DNA of 9,286 bases. It comes from Deltaproteobacteria bacterium UBA2385 (GTDB lineage: Bacteria; Myxococcota_A; UBA796; UBA2385). How positions within the stretch are numbered: the stretch's first letter is position 1; every line of letters begins with the position of its first letter. The stretch spans positions 497 through 9,782 of the forward strand of contig DDSR01000369.1 of NCBI GenBank assembly GCA_002343455.1. Direction: 5' to 3'. Below the pieces are notes generated by a model. The model was given only the letters and a program-made list of their open reading frames with translations, was not told where the DNA came from and searched no databases. Shown in pieces: positions 1-6,609 of this stretch. The position numbers and the translations under genes are program-made.

Positions 1-1591
1 GGCATTCGGCCTGATGCTGGAGGGCGTCCACCTGCGCTCCGACGGCTTCAAGGAGCTGCCCGGCGGCGAGCCGACCGGCTTCAACAAGAGCGAGGGCACC
101 CTGAAGCTGGGCCTGTGGCCGGTAGAGGGCCAGCGCTTCGAGCTGAAGCTGGGCCTCTCCGACGAGACCAGCCACGAGGACTACCTGGGCCTGACCCTGG
201 CCGACCTGGAGCAGGACCCCCACCAGCGCTACGCCGCCAGCGCCCTGGGCCTGATGCGCTTCCAGCGGACCCAGGCCGTGCTCTCCTGGGAGGCCGAAGC
301 GGGCTCCGAGCTGCGGGTGCGCACCGTCGCCTACCACCAGGCCTTGCAGCGAGCCTGGACCAAGCTCAACGGCTTCGCCAACGGCACCGACATCCACTCG
401 CTGCTGCAGGCCGACCCCAGCGGCGGGACCGCGGCGCTGTACCTCGCCATCCTGAGGGGCGAGGAGGACAGCCAGGGGGCCGAGCAGGCCCTGCTCATCG
501 GCACCAACGACCGGCGCTTCCAGAGCGTGGGGCTCCAGAGCGAGGCCCGCTGGACCCACACGCTCGGCCCCGTCGCCGGCACCCTGGAGACGGGGCTGCG
601 GCTGCACCAGGACCGCGTAGTCCGGCTGCACGACGAGAAGGGCTACGACATGCTGGACGGCGCCCTGGTCGACCGGGGCGAGGATCTCCAGGTCACGACC
701 GACAGCCTCTCGGTGGCCCAGGCCCTGGCCCTGCACGCCCACGAGGAGCTGGACTTCGGCGCGCTGATCCTGCTTCCCGGCGGCCGGGTCGAGGTGGTCC
801 GGACCTTCGTGGACGAGGAGGAGGCCGACACGAGGGTGGTCGGCCTGCCGGGCATCGCCGCGATGCTGCGCCCCGACCCGCTGCTGGACATCTTCGCCGG
901 GCTGCACCGCGGCTTCTCGCCGGTCTCGCCCGGCCAGGCCCCCGAGGTCCGCCCGGAGCTCGCCTGGACCGCCGAGACCGGCCTGCGGCTGCATCGCGAA
1001 GAGGCGCTGGCCGAGGTGGTCGGTTTCCTGGTCGACTACGCCAACCTGACCGGCGAGTGTACGATGTCCAGCGGCTGCGACAGCGACGCCATCGGCCAGC
1101 AGTTCAACGGCGGGCGCGCCCTGGTGCTGGGTGTCGAGGCCCTGGGTCAGCTCCGCCCGGCGGTCGGGCCCTTCCACCTCCCCCTCCAGGCCAGCTACGC
1201 CTATACGCATAGCAGCTTCCTCTCCGATTTCCGGTCGGACTTCTCCCAGTTCGGCGACGTCCAGGCGGGCGACCGCCTGCCCTACAGCCCCGAGCACCAG
1301 CTCGGCGGGCGGCTGGCCTTGGAGCACGAGCGCTTCGACCTGGGCGCCGGTGCCAGCTGGCGCAGCGCCATGCTGGACGTCGCGGGGGACTTCCCAGCGA
1401 CGGAGACGGATGTGCCGGCGCTGCTGCTGGTCGACGCCGCGGTGGGGGTGCGGGTGCATCGGCTGGTGGGGCTGCGGGTGGTCGGGAGCAACCTGGCGGA
1501 CGCGGCGACCTTGACCTCGTGGCGGCCGATGGGGGCGAGGCCGACGCCGCCGCGGATGGTGATGCTGAGCGTGACGGTGGGGGAGGGGTAG
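1..1591 (+). CDS. TonB-dependent outer-membrane receptor, FecA-like (5' truncated by window)
   Basis: This is the C-terminal beta-barrel part of a TonB-dependent receptor, an outer-membrane protein that imports iron chelates or other scarce ligands using energy from TonB-ExbBD. The frame is open from the first bases (codons from base 2), so the ATG at 14 is probably internal and the plug domain lies upstream. Visible FecA-type features are the GLHRGFSPVSPGQAP segment near 898-942, followed by a PELAWTAETGLRL strand, and the ANLTGECTMSSGC...FNGG extracellular-loop pattern near 1040-1113. Alternating hydrophobic strands and DRLPYSPEHQ near 1270-1300 continue the barrel. The last strand (RMVMLSVTV) is followed by GEG, so the usual terminal aromatic residue of barrel proteins is missing. 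The ligand cannot be inferred, because no siderophore or ExbBD genes are nearby. Family call is confident; substrate is unknown. Confidence 0.85.
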   Translation, partial: AFGLMLEGVHLRSDGFKELPGGEPTGFNKSEGTLKLGLWPVEGQRFELKLGLSDETSHEDYLGLTLADLEQDPHQRYAASALGLMRFQRTQAVLSWEAEAGSELRVRTVAYHQALQRAWTKLNGFANGTDIHSLLQADPSGGTAALYLAILRGEEDSQGAEQALLIGTNDRRFQSVGLQSEARWTHTLGPVAGTLETGLRLHQDRVVRLHDEKGYDMLDGALVDRGEDLQVTTDSLSVAQALALHAHEELDFGALILLPGGRVEVVRTFVDEEEADTRVVGLPGIAAMLRPDPLLDIFAGLHRGFSPVSPGQAPEVRPELAWTAETGLRLHREEALAEVVGFLVDYANLTGECTMSSGCDSDAIGQQFNGGRALVLGVEALGQLRPAVGPFHLPLQASYAYTHSSFLSDFRSDFSQFGDVQAGDRLPYSPEHQLGGRLALEHERFDLGAGASWRSAMLDVAGDFPATETDVPALLLVDAAVGVRVHRLVGLRVVGSNLADAATLTSWRPMGARPTPPRMVMLSVTVGEG

Positions 1592-1611
1592 CGGACGAGG
1601 GGAGCGCTACC
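1587..1611. terminator. Hairpin spanning two convergent stop codons
   Basis: GGTAGCG (1587-1593) and CGCTACC (1605-1611) form a perfect 7-bp inverted repeat with an 11-base loop. The arms contain the TAG stop of the receptor gene (1589-1591) and the TAG stop of the minus-strand lipoprotein (1609-1607). It sits where two convergent genes meet, so it could serve as a shared terminator. There is no T-run on either side, so a classical intrinsic terminator is not supported. Confidence 0.35.
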
Positions 1612-1894
1612 AGGTCTCCGAGAAGCATGGGCTGGAGTGGTCCTCATGATCGAGCTCCAGGTAGCCTTCGTCGGTGATGCATTCGCACGGGAACGTGGTT
1701 CGCCTCAGTTGGTAGTACTCCCCACTGCAAACATAGACGGTGCCACACTCGTTGCACCACGCTGCGAGGTACTCCTTCGGTATGCCAACGGTTTCACAAT
1801 ATTCACCGCTCACTTCCGGGCACTCCATTTCCTCCTTCCCATTGCAGGCCAGCGCCCACGACACGGTCAGGACCACCAACGGGTTCTTCGTCAC
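1607..1894 (-). CDS. Small cysteine-rich lipoprotein, copy 1 (unrecognised family)
   Basis: A 95-residue protein of unrecognised family. Residues 1-16 form a short signal peptide (K3, then a hydrophobic stretch) ending in ALAC, so C17 is the likely lipidated cysteine; the -3 Ala makes this lipobox weaker than the LxxC consensus. The mature part is acidic with eight further cysteines (C25, C33, C47, C50, C56, C70, C72, C90), including a CNEC pair, which suggests four disulfides or a metal site. The start is GTG at 1894, overlapping the stop of the upstream peptidase fragment in GTGA, with GGAG six bases ahead. It is 91-92% identical at DNA level to the gene at 2114-2401, with the first 41 residues unchanged. 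Codons such as GAA, TAT, TGT, GTT and ATA make it less GC-rich than its neighbours, hinting at a different origin. Function is unknown. Confidence 0.7.
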   Translation of the reverse strand: MTKNPLVVLTVSWALACNGKEEMECPEVSGEYCETVGIPKEYLAAWCNECGTVYVCSGEYYQLRRTTFPCECITDEGYLELDHEDHSSPCFSETW

Positions 1895-2073
1895 TCCTCA
1901 CTCCAGCACCAGAGACGTTCGGCCCACCCTTGCGGGTCGCCCGTCGCCGGAAGCGGACAGGCGCGGGTCACGGTCCAGTCGTCGACTCGGTCCAAGGCGC
2001 GCTCCGGGCTGCCCCAGGGGTCGATGGTGCCCTCGAACTCCTGCCAGGCCCGGTTCACCCGGGCCAGGCAGAG
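1891..2073 (-). pseudogene. Duplicated C-terminal fragment of the metallopeptidase gene
   Basis: This stretch encodes 54 residues (NRAWQEFEGTIDPWG ... RLWCWSEE) matching residues 568-621 of the peptidase at 2398-4263, with seven substitutions. A preceding LCLARV corresponds to FCL in the full gene, with three extra residues. The frame stays open upstream to about 2160, but that part is unrelated to the peptidase and overlaps the end of lipoprotein copy 2. No convincing start codon with a ribosome site was seen; an in-frame GTG just before NRAWQ lacks one. Eight of nine base differences from the full gene change the protein, so there is no sign of constraint to preserve the sequence. It is probably a remnant, although its stop still overlaps the GTG of lipoprotein copy 1. 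Confidence 0.75.
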
Positions 2074-2113
2074 GGGGGTTCGAAAGAGACCACGATCGGC
2101 AGCAGATCGAGTT

Positions 2114-2401
2114 CTACCATGTCTCCTGGTAACATGGGCTGGAGTGGTCCTCACGATCAAGCTCCAGGTAGCCCTCGTCGGTGATGCATTCGCACGGGAA
2201 CACGGTTCGCCTCAGTTGGAAGTACTCTGAATCACAGACATAGACGGTGCCACACTCGTTGCACCACGCTGCGCCGACCTCCTTCGGTATGCCAACGGTC
2301 TCACAATATTCACCGCTCACTTCGGGGCACTCCATTTCCTCCTTCCCATTGCAGGCCAGCGCCCACGACACGGTCAGGACCACCAACGGGTTCTTCGTCA
2401 C
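2114..2401 (-). CDS. Small cysteine-rich lipoprotein, copy 2 (unrecognised family)
   Basis: A 95-residue putative lipoprotein with the same signal peptide, the same C17 lipidation candidate and the same nine cysteines as the copy at 1607-1894. It differs at nine residues: 42-43 (VG instead of YL), 57-58 (DS instead of SG), 61, 67, 83, 91 and 92. Its GTG start at 2401 overlaps the TGA of the full-length peptidase gene in GTGA, with GGAG six bases upstream, so translation is probably coupled to the peptidase. The pairing suggests a periplasmic or surface partner of the peptidase, such as an inhibitor, chaperone or substrate. That is inference; the family was not recognised. Confidence 0.75.
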   Translation of the reverse strand: MTKNPLVVLTVSWALACNGKEEMECPEVSGEYCETVGIPKEVGAAWCNECGTVYVCDSEYFQLRRTVFPCECITDEGYLELDREDHSSPCYQETW

Positions 2402-4263
2402 TCCTCACTCCAGCACCAGAGACGGTCGGCCCACCCTTGCGGGTCGCCCGTCGCCGGAAGCGGACAGGCGCGGGTGAGGGTCCACTCGTCGACTCGGTCC
2501 AAGGTGCGCTCCGAGCTGCCCCAGGGGTCGATGGTGCCTTCGTACACCTGCCAGGCCCGGTTCAGGCAGAACTCGCCGTGGGCTCCCGCCTCCCCGGCGC
2601 GATCGATGGTGCAGCTCCAGCAGTAGTTGCCGGTACTGTCGGTGACATCCACGCTCTGCGCCAGGTACCACCACCAGGGAAACTCGGAGTCGCAGTCGCC
2701 GCCCACGCTCTTCAGCGTCGCGCGGACCTGGCCGCCGCCGAACTCATGGTCGAGCTTGCCGCGACGCGCGCCCGCGGAGGTGAAGCTGCCCGAGCTGAAT
2801 TCAGCGAGCTCGTGCGTGTCGTAGTTCATCGCCAGCGGCAGACCCAGGCGCGCACGCACATGGCAGACCCAGGCGCGGGCGGCGATGTCGAAACAACACC
2901 CGAACTGGCAGTGCCCGCCGGTCCCCATGTAGCTGTGGCCGACCTCGTGGATCATGGTCCTCGCCAGCGGCACCAGCGCGGAGAGCGCGTAGCGACCAAG
3001 TTGGATGGCGTGGGTCCGATAGCTCTCGTCCCCCGAATAGCGGCCGTAGTCCCAGGCGATGCGCGCGAAGTGCAGGATGCGATCCGCCGTGAAGCCCGCC
3101 CAAGCCAGCAGGATGGGGTGGACCGTCATGCTGAAGTCGAGGCCGATGGCTGACCAGTCCGAGTACGTCTCGGGGAAATAGGCCCCGTCGGCACAGCGAT
3201 AGGTCCGGCTGGCCGAGTGCCAGCCGGACTCCCATTCGGCCCACTCTGCGTCGAAGAATCTCCCCTCGTCCTCCTCGGATGTGTTGAACCACTTGCCGCA
3301 CTCGCGCTCCGCTGATCCGCAGCGGTAGTCGACATTCGTCCGGAACCGGGCGTCGGTGCAGTCGAAGTTCACGGTCAGCTTGCACTTCTCGCCCAGGCTG
3401 TTGGACATGGCCCCGCCTTGCAGGACCCCCCGGACGAAGTTGCGAAATCCGTCGCAGCGCGAGGCATGGTTGGCCATCCCTCCATGCGGTTGGATCTGGT
3501 CGTCGATGCCGTCGCCGTAGGCGACGATCAGCCGGATCATGGCCCGGTACGCTTCGCGATGCGAGTCGTCCCCCTGCCGCCAGAACATCGACCGGTCGGT
3601 GACCGGACCGAGGTTGTAGCACCCAAGCAGCGCGTCGACGTACTCGTCGTCCAGGTGAAAGAAAGCATCTGAGGCAGCCCGAAACTCCGGCCAGATGCCG
3701 GCCAGGACCAGGTTCACGCTGCTGACGTAGGTCCCGCCGCCGTTGCTGCCCTCCAGGCGCTGGTAGTCCAGAAGCCATCGGGCATACCACACCGAAGGCA
3801 CCGTGAACTCCACCGCCCGGTAGGAGATGGTGACCTCGCCCAGGGTCAACCCCGATGGCACCAGCACCGTGCCGCCGCCGCCCTTGAGGGCGCCCTTGGA
3901 GGACTCGTCCGGGGAGAGGAGGGCCGGCCGACCGGCCTTGCGCCAGGCCATCACCGGTCGACAGACGTCGCCGTCGTCCAGGAAGCCGCCCGGGACGCCG
4001 GGCGCCAGGAGCCAGCGCGAGGCCGAGGCAGCGCCGCCAGGTCGGCCGCTTCGCTGAGGGATGTTCGCGCCGCGCGGCCGGAGCGCGCGGTCGGGAGCCA
4101 TGCCTTCGCCGCACTCGACCCGGACCTCTCCGGCGGCGACCAGGCGACGCGACCTCTTCGAGGAGGACATGCCGGGTCCGCCAGGCAAGATGCCGCCCCC
4201 ACCACAACCGCCCACGCAGCCGCCTGCGCCGTCGCAGCCACCTTGGCAGCCGCAGCCGCTCAT
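2398..4263 (-). CDS. Putative cysteine-rich zinc metallopeptidase with Gly/Cys-rich N-terminus
   Basis: A 621-residue protein. HEVGH at 439-443, after a hydrophobic helix-like stretch (ALSALVPLARTMI), is a zincin-type HExxH motif: H439 and H443 would bind zinc and E440 would be catalytic. The following YMGTGGHC puts H451 at +13, not the metzincin +11, so the third ligand is uncertain and no known peptidase clan was assigned. There are 24 cysteines. Five lie in the first 20 residues (C4, C6, C10, C16, C20) within a glycine-rich stretch, followed by a basic segment (KRSRR, 36-40). The C-terminal 54 residues are duplicated downstream. No classical signal peptide is seen, although the cysteines and the neighbouring lipoprotein suggest an exported protein. 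The ATG at 4263 was chosen because GGAAGAG lies six bases upstream and it overlaps the preceding frame by ATGA; the frame is open to 4518 but that extension looks non-coding. Peptidase activity is inferred from the motif. Confidence 0.65.
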   Translation of the reverse strand: MSGCGCQGGCDGAGGCVGGCGGGGILPGGPGMSSSKRSRRLVAAGEVRVECGEGMAPDRALRPRGANIPQRSGRPGGAASASRWLLAPGVPGGFLDDGDVCRPVMAWRKAGRPALLSPDESSKGALKGGGGTVLVPSGLTLGEVTISYRAVEFTVPSVWYARWLLDYQRLEGSNGGGTYVSSVNLVLAGIWPEFRAASDAFFHLDDEYVDALLGCYNLGPVTDRSMFWRQGDDSHREAYRAMIRLIVAYGDGIDDQIQPHGGMANHASRCDGFRNFVRGVLQGGAMSNSLGEKCKLTVNFDCTDARFRTNVDYRCGSAERECGKWFNTSEEDEGRFFDAEWAEWESGWHSASRTYRCADGAYFPETYSDWSAIGLDFSMTVHPILLAWAGFTADRILHFARIAWDYGRYSGDESYRTHAIQLGRYALSALVPLARTMIHEVGHSYMGTGGHCQFGCCFDIAARAWVCHVRARLGLPLAMNYDTHELAEFSSGSFTSAGARRGKLDHEFGGGQVRATLKSVGGDCDSEFPWWWYLAQSVDVTDSTGNYCWSCTIDRAGEAGAHGEFCLNRAWQVYEGTIDPWGSSERTLDRVDEWTLTRACPLPATGDPQGWADRLWCWSEE

Positions 4264-4358
4264 CCGCAGCTCTTCCCGATGATGTCGAGCTGCACCACGG
4301 GGCCACCGCTGACGGTGCCGGTGGTGACGAAGCGGATGTAGCGAAGGAAGTGGCTCAC
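4260..4358 (-). CDS. Tiny reading frame or remnant C-terminus upstream of the peptidase
   Basis: From a GTG at 4358 this frame encodes 32 residues (including TGTVSGGPVVQLDIIGK) and ends in a TGA overlapping the peptidase ATG in ATGA. The codons strongly prefer C or G in the third position (only CTT, GGT and GGA deviate), as in real genes of this genome, and the overlap is typical of coupled genes. The alternating hydrophobic pattern resembles the last strands of a beta-sandwich domain, so it may be the surviving C-terminus of a larger deleted gene. Above 4358 the same frame continues but no longer looks protein-like. GAGAAG four bases before the GTG is a weak ribosome site that would permit a genuine micro-gene. 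No family was recognised. Confidence 0.45.
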   Translation of the reverse strand: MSHFLRYIRFVTTGTVSGGPVVQLDIIGKSCG

Positions 4359-4387
4359 CGGTCTTCTCGGGACGAAGGGTGGACCGG

Positions 4388-4410
4388 CCACGGGCGGGGC
4401 TCGCCCGTGG
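4388..4410. other. Strong hairpin between DUF599 gene and peptidase block
   Basis: CCACGGGCG (4388-4396) and CGCCCGTGG (4402-4410) form a perfect 9-bp stem with a 5-base loop; GGA/TCC can extend it past a small bulge. It lies about 90 bases after the DUF599 stop on the minus strand. No T-run follows on either strand, so it may be a Rho-associated or attenuating hairpin rather than an intrinsic terminator. The rest of the gap (about 4411-4501) is more AT-rich, with an (AG)5 run near 4432-4441 and only a weak minus-strand promoter candidate (TTGCAC, then TATTGC 15 bases later). Confidence 0.5.
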
Positions 4411-4501
4411 TCCACTTCGGCAATATCCACCAGAGAGAGAGTGCAAGGGGTGTGCCATGCTGAGGGTCCGATATCCCTGATTGTCGATGCTCCATGCGCG
4501 C

Positions 4502-5173
4502 CTATCCCGCCGCCACACGATTCCGATCCAGGCCCGCCATGGCCACGATCAACACGGCGCACGAGACGACCAGCAGGATCGGCCCGAAGAGCCAGAGCAC
4601 CAGGGGCATGGCCAGGTAACAGGCACGCAATCCAAGGCTGAAGAGGATGCCGGCCCGATCGAGCATGCCGGTGACCTGGGTGACCGAGACCCCGTGGGCC
4701 TCGGCTTCGGGCGGCAAGGAGAGCTGGTAGCCGAGGTGGGTGTACAGTCGGACGGACATGATGAAGGCGAAGATGGCGACGAAGAGATCGCCGACCAGGG
4801 TGAGGACCTTGATGTTCCAGACGATGGGGTGGCGGGCGACCTCGGCGACGAGGGAGTGCGAGACGATGCCCAAGGCCTCGGGGCGGCCCACCAAGGACAG
4901 AGAGCCGCCGAGCAGCAGGAGCACGGTCGAGGCGAGGAAGGTGGCGCCCATGGTGGAGTTGCGCAGGGTCTGGACGGCGAGGAGGCCGCGGCTGGAGTCC
5001 TGGAGAATCCAGACGGCCCAGCGCTGGCGGACGTGGCGATGGTAGGCCTGGATGGTGAAGAGCGGGTCGCGGGCGAGGCGCGCGGAGAGCCAGAGCCGGT
5101 AGCCCCCGAGCATGCCCAGGCTGAGGGCGACGGCGGTGAGCTCGATGCCGATCTCGATGGTGGTCTGGGTCAT
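4502..5173 (-). CDS. DUF599 family membrane protein
   Basis: A 223-residue integral membrane protein of the DUF599 family, which has no established function. The signature is the segment at about 67-90: VQTLRNSTMGATFLAST followed by a hydrophobic run. Four transmembrane segments are predicted by eye at about 8-28, 74-94, 121-145 and 187-214, and the length is normal for the family. The ATG at 5173 overlaps the stop of the regulator gene in ATGA, with GGAG a few bases upstream inside the regulator's last codons, so the two are probably translated together. A longer open frame upstream in this register is only antisense overlap with the regulator gene. The link to a glyoxylate-shunt regulator could mean a role in short-chain acid or acetate physiology, but this is inference from position alone. 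Confidence 0.88.
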   Translation of the reverse strand: MTQTTIEIGIELTAVALSLGMLGGYRLWLSARLARDPLFTIQAYHRHVRQRWAVWILQDSSRGLLAVQTLRNSTMGATFLASTVLLLLGGSLSLVGRPEALGIVSHSLVAEVARHPIVWNIKVLTLVGDLFVAIFAFIMSVRLYTHLGYQLSLPPEAEAHGVSVTQVTGMLDRAGILFSLGLRACYLAMPLVLWLFGPILLVVSCAVLIVAMAGLDRNRVAAG

Positions 5174-6597
5174 TCCTGGCTCCCGCCACCGTAAAAGTTG
5201 ACGCGGCGCGAATTCTCGTCGATCTCCAGCCGCCGGGAGGAGAGCGGGAAGGCGCGCTGCAGGCAGCCAGTCCGTTCGCAGAGTCGGCAGGTGACGCCGA
5301 CGGGGACGGCGTGGGAGGTGTCGCCGACCTCGACGCCATCGGCGTAGACGAGGCGGCGGGCGTGCCGCAGGTCGCAGCCCAGGCCGATGGCGTGCAGGGC
5401 TTGGGGCTGGTGCCAGCCGCCGGACTTCTGGACGGTGCGGGCGATGCAGAAGTAGACGCTGTGATCTTCCATCACGGAGACCTGGGTGCGGATCTGGCCG
5501 GGGGTGAGGAAGGCGGAGTGGACGTTCCAGCGGGGGCAGGCGCCGGAGAAGCGGGCGAAGCGGATGCCGGAGCCGGAGAAACGTTTGGAGATGTTGCCCG
5601 CGATGTCCACCCGCATCATGTGAAAGGGCACGCCCTGCGCGCCCGGTCGACGCAACGTACACAGTCGATGGCAGACCTGCTCGAAGCTGGTCCGAAAGCG
5701 CTGGCCGAGGCGCTCGATGTCGTAGCGGCTGCGCTCGGCCTCCTCCAGGACGTCAGCGTAGGGCATCAGGACGGCCCCGGCGAAGTAGCTGGCCAGCGTG
5801 ATCCGGACGAGGCGGCGGGCGTCCTCGCCGCTGAGGCGGGGGTCCTCGCTGAGGTCGTCGAGCAGGTCGGGGAACTGCAACAGGGCGATCTGGTGGGCGA
5901 GCTGGAAGTGGCGGCTGCGCGGGGCGAGGACCTGGGAGAGGTAGAGGATGCGGCGCTCGGGGTCGTAGCGCCGCAGCAGATCGCCGGCGGCCTCGACGGC
6001 CAGCCACTGTACGCGGACGCCGTGGACGGTCTCCAGCCAGGAGGCGAGGCGCTGGTAACGATCGTCGTCGTGGGCGCGGGCGTCGCGACGCAGGCGCTGG
6101 GCGGCCTCCTCCAGGTCGGGGAAGTGGTTGCCGTGGCGCTGCAGGAAGTCGTTGACCTCCTCACCGGGCTGGGTTGCGAGCTCGGTGCCCGGACCCACCT
6201 GGCCCGAGACCCGCGCGCTGAGCTCGTCGAAGCGGTGCCGCGCCTCCAGCCAGGAGCGGTACAGCCGCATCACGGCCTCGCCCACGGCCGGCGAGGAGAC
6301 GGCGAAGGCGCGCACATCGGCGGCGGTGAGCCCGGCCTCGTCGAAGAGGGGATCGCCGAAGACCTCGCCCAGGTAGGCCTCGAGCTCGCGGTCGGAGGCC
6401 CCGAAGCTGGCGAGGTCGATGGAGAGGGCCTGGGCCAGCCGGATGAGGACGCTGGCGCTGAGCGGGCGCTTGCCGTTCTCGATCAGGTTCAGGTAGCTGG
6501 GCGAGATGCCGATCTGCTCGGCCAGCTCCTTCTGGTTGAGGCCCTGCTGGCGTCGCACCATGCGAAGGCGCGCTCCGAGGTTGCTGTCCGTGCTCAT
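5170..6597 (-). CDS. ScfR/RamB-family transcriptional regulator of short-chain fatty acid metabolism
   Basis: A 475-residue cytoplasmic regulator. Residues 8-62 form an XRE/Cro-type helix-turn-helix (QKELAEQIGISPSYLNLIEN). About 150-300 corresponds to an IrrE/M78-like domain in which the usual HExxH is degenerate: HQIAL at 235-239, so peptidase activity is not expected, as is common in this family. The C-terminal domain carries C354 in GACPRW and the family hallmark CRLCERTGCLQRAFP with C437, C440 and C445. Relatives include RamB, which represses glyoxylate-shunt genes in Corynebacterium, PrpR of mycobacteria, and ScfR-type regulators of acetate or propionate use. The divergent malate synthase and isocitrate lyase genes strongly suggest the same target here; the effector, perhaps an acyl-CoA, and the sign of regulation cannot be read from sequence. 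The start ATG has GGAGG (6602-6606) four to five bases upstream. Confidence 0.9.
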   Translation of the reverse strand: MSTDSNLGARLRMVRRQQGLNQKELAEQIGISPSYLNLIENGKRPLSASVLIRLAQALSIDLASFGASDRELEAYLGEVFGDPLFDEAGLTAADVRAFAVSSPAVGEAVMRLYRSWLEARHRFDELSARVSGQVGPGTELATQPGEEVNDFLQRHGNHFPDLEEAAQRLRRDARAHDDDRYQRLASWLETVHGVRVQWLAVEAAGDLLRRYDPERRILYLSQVLAPRSRHFQLAHQIALLQFPDLLDDLSEDPRLSGEDARRLVRITLASYFAGAVLMPYADVLEEAERSRYDIERLGQRFRTSFEQVCHRLCTLRRPGAQGVPFHMMRVDIAGNISKRFSGSGIRFARFSGACPRWNVHSAFLTPGQIRTQVSVMEDHSVYFCIARTVQKSGGWHQPQALHAIGLGCDLRHARRLVYADGVEVGDTSHAVPVGVTCRLCERTGCLQRAFPLSSRRLEIDENSRRVNFYGGGSQE

Positions 6598-6609
6598 CGG
6601 GCCTCCGCT

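Larger units (their letters stand above)
1607..2571 (-). repeat. Tandem duplication: peptidase 3' end plus lipoprotein gene, 507-bp offset
   Basis: The segment 1607-2073 repeats 2114-2571. Start, stop and reading frame of both parts are shifted by exactly 507 bp (169 codons). The lipoprotein coding regions differ at 24 of 288 bases by hand count. From about 1811 to 1955, covering the signal peptide, ribosome site and peptidase stop, there are only about two differences. Homology stops at the lipoprotein stop codon on one side and just beyond the codon for peptidase residue N568 on the other, where copy 1 carries nine extra bases. About 40 unrelated bases (2074-2113) separate the copies. Confidence 0.93.

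Noticed and set aside
439..597. RiPP precursor or toxin in the receptor region
   Set aside because: Only out-of-frame arginine/proline-rich peptides occur here; all are shadows of the receptor gene.
2074..2160. Upstream part of the fragment frame as a real N-terminus
   Set aside because: It begins with a non-standard start, overlaps lipoprotein copy 2 and is unrelated to the peptidase. It is junction sequence that happens to be open.
4264..4518. N-terminal extension of the peptidase frame up to 4518
   Set aside because: The 85 extra residues are rich in Arg, His and Pro without domain character and overlap the DUF599 gene end. The internal ATG at 4263 has a ribosome site and an ATGA overlap.
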